Assembly: GCF_004101245.1 (NCBI RefSeq)
Contig: NZ_SCIN01000003.1
Location: forward strand, 496,001 to 560,000
Source: Sphingomonas sp. UV9
GTDB lineage: Bacteria; Pseudomonadota; Alphaproteobacteria; Sphingomonadales; Sphingomonadaceae
Direction of reading: 5' to 3'
DNA length: 64,000 nt
Positions 61,456-64,000 of the stretch are shown piece by piece. The notes under the pieces are model-generated. The model did no database searches and was not told the origin of the DNA. It saw nothing but the letters and a program-made list of their open reading frames with translations. Every line of letters starts with the position of its first letter. Within the stretch, counting starts at the first letter, position 1. The translations under genes were made by a program, and so were the position numbers.

Positions 61456-62235
61456 TCAATCCGCGAATACGAACCGCGACAGCACGTCGTAGAGCGCATC
61501 GGCGTCGCGGTGAAGCGGGTGCCCGCCTGGCAAGGCGACTCGCCGCGCATTGGCTTGGGTCAGTAACGGACACAGGCTCTCCGCCTCTTCGACACCCTGC
61601 ACGCAGAGCAGCGCTGCCCAGGTGAGCCGGCGCGCCGTAGGCAGCGCATCGGTCGTCGGCGTCCAGTAATCGAACACTTCGCTGGGGGAGGCACGGAACT
61701 GGACGGTGTTCTCGGGCACGATCAGCGCGACCCGGGCGATCTTCCGGCGCAGATCGGCGGGCAGCCCGACCAGCCCGACATGCAGCATGTCCGCGCCGAA
61801 GGACTGGCCGATCAGCACGACCCGGTCGGCCTGGCCGAGCCGCAGCGCCCGTTGTTCGGCGCGGGCGATCAGGACCGTGATGTCCGCTGGCGTCCGGGTC
61901 TTGCGCATGTAGCTGAGCATGTTGACGGCGACGACCGGCACGCCGTCCGCCGCGAGCCGTCGGGCGATCTGGGGTGCCATGCCGATCTTGTAACCGAGAT
62001 CGCCGGTCAGCAGGACGGCGGCGAACCGGCGCTGGGGTTTGCTCGGCGTCGTGATGGCGGGGACATCGACGAACAGCGGCCCGCCGAAATAGCCGAGCCA
62101 GCCCATGAAGCCGGTGGCGCCGATCGCGAGCAGCACTAGCACGAGCAGGAATCGGGAGGGCCACGTCATTCGCAACCGGTTGCACCCAGGCGGATGATCG
62201 ACAGGTGGAGCCGAAATGACGTTTTCTTCACGCAT
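61456..62235 (-). CDS. AcvB/VirJ-like hydrolase
   Basis: 259 aa. One helix near residues 29-50, then an alpha/beta-hydrolase domain with nucleophile S145 in LIGQSFGAD and a C-terminal GGHPLHRD histidine. VirJ/AcvB proteins of Agrobacterium-type bacteria are encoded beside lpiA/mprF and act in the periplasm on aminoacyl-phosphatidylglycerol. ATG 62235 is supported by a strong GGAGAGGGGAG site; starting at 62169 would remove a 22-residue cytoplasmic segment. Pairing with mprF suggests synthesis and turnover of the same lipid. Confidence 0.85.
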   Translation of the reverse strand: MREENVISAPPVDHPPGCNRLRMTWPSRFLLVLVLLAIGATGFMGWLGYFGGPLFVDVPAITTPSKPQRRFAAVLLTGDLGYKIGMAPQIARRLAADGVPVVAVNMLSYMRKTRTPADITVLIARAEQRALRLGQADRVVLIGQSFGADMLHVGLVGLPADLRRKIARVALIVPENTVQFRASPSEVFDYWTPTTDALPTARRLTWAALLCVQGVEEAESLCPLLTQANARRVALPGGHPLHRDADALYDVLSRFVFAD

Positions 62236-62282
62236 CGCTCCCCTCTCCGAAAGGGCGGGGAGCGATGCGGATTTTCTCGTCC

Positions 62283-62570
62283 TCAGCCCGGCTCGTGTGC
62301 CAGACGCTCGTGGTGACGGATCACCTCGTCGATGATGAAGCGCAGGAACTTCTCGGAAAATTCCGGATCGAGCTGAGCCTCCGCGGCGAGATGCCGCAAC
62401 CGGGCGATCTGGCGTTCCTCGCGGCCGGGATCGGCCGGGGGCAGGCCGTGCGTCGCCTTGTGCCGGCCGACCGCCTGGGTCACCTTGAAGCGTTCGGCGA
62501 GCATGTGGATCAGCGCCGCATCGATATTGTCGATGCTCTGGCGGTATCCGGTCAACAGGTCGTCAGCCAC
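62283..62570 (-). CDS. Chorismate mutase, AroQ type
   Basis: 95 aa all-helical protein. Conserved residues are visible: R in GYRQSIDNIDAALIHMLAER, K in VGRHKATHG, R/E in DPGREERQIARLRHLA, and the C-terminal FLRFIIDEVIRHHERL. It converts chorismate to prephenate for Phe/Tyr synthesis. Start is GTG at 62570 with AAGGAAAGGG ahead. Monofunctional, with no prephenate dehydratase attached. It lies 47 bases ahead of the AcvB-like gene on the same strand. Confidence 0.9.
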   Translation of the reverse strand: MADDLLTGYRQSIDNIDAALIHMLAERFKVTQAVGRHKATHGLPPADPGREERQIARLRHLAAEAQLDPEFSEKFLRFIIDEVIRHHERLAHEPG

Positions 62571-62720
62571 TCTACGTGCCCTTTCCTTGGTTCGGGGCGC
62601 CTTTTGCGAGGACGCGGCCGGATCGGCAAGGTGTCGCAAGGCAGACTGGGGCGAGTCGGGGCACGCCGAGGGTCGGCAAGGGTTGCTTTGCAGGGGCATA
62701 GGCGTCAGAGGCTCGGGAAG

Positions 62721-63749
62721 ATGAGCGCCACCGTCCACCGCCTCGAAACCGTACGTCCCAATCCCGAGTCCCAGCCCTCGCTGGACCCGATGGTCAAGCT
62801 CGTCACTGGCGACATGGATCAGGTCAATGCGGTCATCCGCGGCCGCATGCAGTCCGAGATCCCGCTGATCCCCGAACTCGCCGGTCACCTGATCGCGGGC
62901 GGCGGCAAGCGGATGCGGCCGATGCTGACGCTCGCGAGCGCGCAGCTGATCGATTATGCCGGCACGCAGCATCACCTGCTCGCCGCGGCGGTCGAGTTCA
63001 TCCACACTGCGACGCTGCTCCACGACGACGTCGTCGACGGCTCGGACCTGCGCCGGGGAAATCGCACCGCCAACATCATCTGGGGTAACCCGGCGAGCGT
63101 GCTGGTCGGCGATTTCCTGTTCAGCCGCAGCTTCGAACTGATGGTCGAGGCGGGCAGCCTCAAGGCGCTGAAGATCCTGTCGTCGACCAGCGCGGTGATC
63201 GCCGAGGGCGAGGTCAACCAGCTTACCGCCGCCCGCCGCGTCGATCTCGGTGAGGAGCGCTATCTCGACATCATCGGCGCGAAGACCGCCGCGCTGTTCG
63301 CCGCCGCCTGCCGGATTTCGGCGGTCGTCGCCGATCGACCCGAAGCCGAGGAAGCCGCGCTCGACGCGTATGGCCGCAACCTCGGCATCGCGTTCCAGCT
63401 GGTCGACGACGCGATCGACTATGTCTCCGACGCCGACACGATGGGCAAGGATGCCGGCGACGATTTCCGCGAGGGCAAGATGACGCTCCCGGTGATCCTC
63501 GCCTATGCGCGCGGCTCGGCCGAGGATCGCGCGTTCTGGAAGGATGCGGTCGAAGGCCGCCGCGACAGCGATGCCGACCTGCAACAGGCTGTCCGCCTGA
63601 TCCGCTCGACCCGCGCGATCGACGACACCTTTGCCAGGGCGCGTCACTATGGCCAGCGCGCGATCGACTCGATCGGCGGCTTCGCCAACGGTGCCGCCAA
63701 GGACGCGATGGTCGAGGCGGTCGAGTTCGCCGTCGCCCGCGCATATTGA
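62721..63749 (+). CDS. Polyprenyl diphosphate synthase (octa-/decaprenyl, IspB-like)
   Basis: 342 aa. First Asp-rich motif DDVVD (102-106) and second DDAID (229-233), GGGKRMRP for IPP binding, and the GEVNQL and KTAALFAAACRISA segments. The wide spacing and no bulky aromatic pair just before the first motif fit long-chain ubiquinone side-chain synthases. ATG 62721 follows GGGAAG. Divergent from chorismate mutase; the 150-bp gap should hold both promoters. Confidence 0.92.
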   Translation: MSATVHRLETVRPNPESQPSLDPMVKLVTGDMDQVNAVIRGRMQSEIPLIPELAGHLIAGGGKRMRPMLTLASAQLIDYAGTQHHLLAAAVEFIHTATLLHDDVVDGSDLRRGNRTANIIWGNPASVLVGDFLFSRSFELMVEAGSLKALKILSSTSAVIAEGEVNQLTAARRVDLGEERYLDIIGAKTAALFAAACRISAVVADRPEAEEAALDAYGRNLGIAFQLVDDAIDYVSDADTMGKDAGDDFREGKMTLPVILAYARGSAEDRAFWKDAVEGRRDSDADLQQAVRLIRSTRAIDDTFARARHYGQRAIDSIGGFANGAAKDAMVEAVEFAVARAY

Positions 63750-63753
63750 CGCC

Positions 63754-64000
63754 CTAAAGGACCGCCGTTCCCGGCTGCGGTAGGGTGGCCTCGACGGTTT
63801 CGGGCTTCTTGCTGAACAGCGCGCGGTCGGCTGGGCCGAACGCATATTTCCACAATATGTAGAGATAGGTCGCGGCGATCGCGGGTTCGCCGATGGCCAG
63901 TTCGACCCATTCGTAACGCTTGGGCAGCGCGGTGAACGCACCGCCGACCAGGATCGCGGCGCCGGCCGCCCAGACCAGCGGCCAGCGCCACGGCGAGACC
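63754..64000 (-). CDS. C-terminus of a membrane protein (partial)
   Basis: At least 82 codons, running off the right edge; the stop is TAG at 63754-63756. Two hydrophobic segments are visible, one around WAAGAAILVGGAFTALP and one around AIAATYLYILWKYAFGP, then a polar tail. Base composition fits a real gene and it ends four bases from the convergent synthase stop. I do not recognise the family. Confidence 0.6.
   Translation of the reverse strand, partial: VSPWRWPLVWAAGAAILVGGAFTALPKRYEWVELAIGEPAIAATYLYILWKYAFGPADRALFSKKPETVEATLPQPGTAVL

Overview
The window is high-GC DNA with dense, mostly translationally overlapping genes, occasional GTG/TTG starts and no rRNA, tRNA, phage or IS genes. TonB-dependent receptor plus glycosidase locus, TorF-type porin, FUSC/NodT-type efflux and dispersed 'CCCGCGAAGGCGGG'-type palindromes together point to an alphaproteobacterium of the Sphingomonadales (Sphingomonas-like). 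This is inference from gene content and protein style, not from a marker gene.

Left part (0.2-6.7 kb): a hydroxyproline/proline-peptide module. An M24 Xaa-Pro peptidase and a D-amino-acid (D-hydroxyproline) dehydrogenase are read leftwards. A DHDPS-family deaminase, a two-cysteine hydroxyproline 2-epimerase, an FCD-type GntR regulator and an APC permease are read rightwards. Next (6.7-9.6 kb) come a Bcr/CflA-type MFS pump, a NemR-like TetR regulator and a DJ-1/PfpI protein; two TAGAC-N5-GTCTA palindromes lie between the regulator and the DJ-1 gene.

9.6-36.5 kb is one functional block for N-glycan sugars. Leftward genes take up and degrade GlcNAc: cutC, a UTRA-type GntR regulator, a SIS-domain GlcN-6-P deaminase, nagA, a fused EIIA-HPr-EI phosphotransferase and a GlcNAc EIICB. 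Rightward, a TonB receptor is followed by seven exported glycoside hydrolases with no intergenic base: GH2 galactosidase-like, GH20, GH2 beta-mannosidase-like, GH3+PA14, GH125, GH92 and GH29. Together they could strip a complex or plant-type N-glycan to monosaccharides in the periplasm, with GlcNAc entering through the PTS. No endoglycosidase, PNGase or fucose/mannose catabolic gene is visible here.

36.5-51.3 kb: a flavoprotein, then a TorF-like porin directly ahead of the kdp potassium system (27-aa peptide, kdpF, A, B, C, D, E), then a small membrane protein with opgG/opgH for osmoregulated periplasmic glucans. Both systems fit osmotic adaptation. 51.3-57.9 kb (leftward): a six-gene MarR-FUSC-DUF1656-HlyD-NodT-EmrB efflux operon with two different inner-membrane pumps. 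58.0-62.6 kb (leftward): chorismate mutase, AcvB/VirJ-like hydrolase, MprF and a thymidylate-kinase-like protein. A polyprenyl diphosphate synthase is divergent from these, and the C-terminus of a membrane protein reaches the right edge.

Several families of short palindromic repeats are scattered through the window. Two copies lie inside reading frames (the EIIA-HPr-EI linker and the N-terminus of the NodT lipoprotein), and two others split kdpB from kdpC. These coding insertions and the complete N-glycan/GlcNAc/hydroxyproline block are the most notable features.
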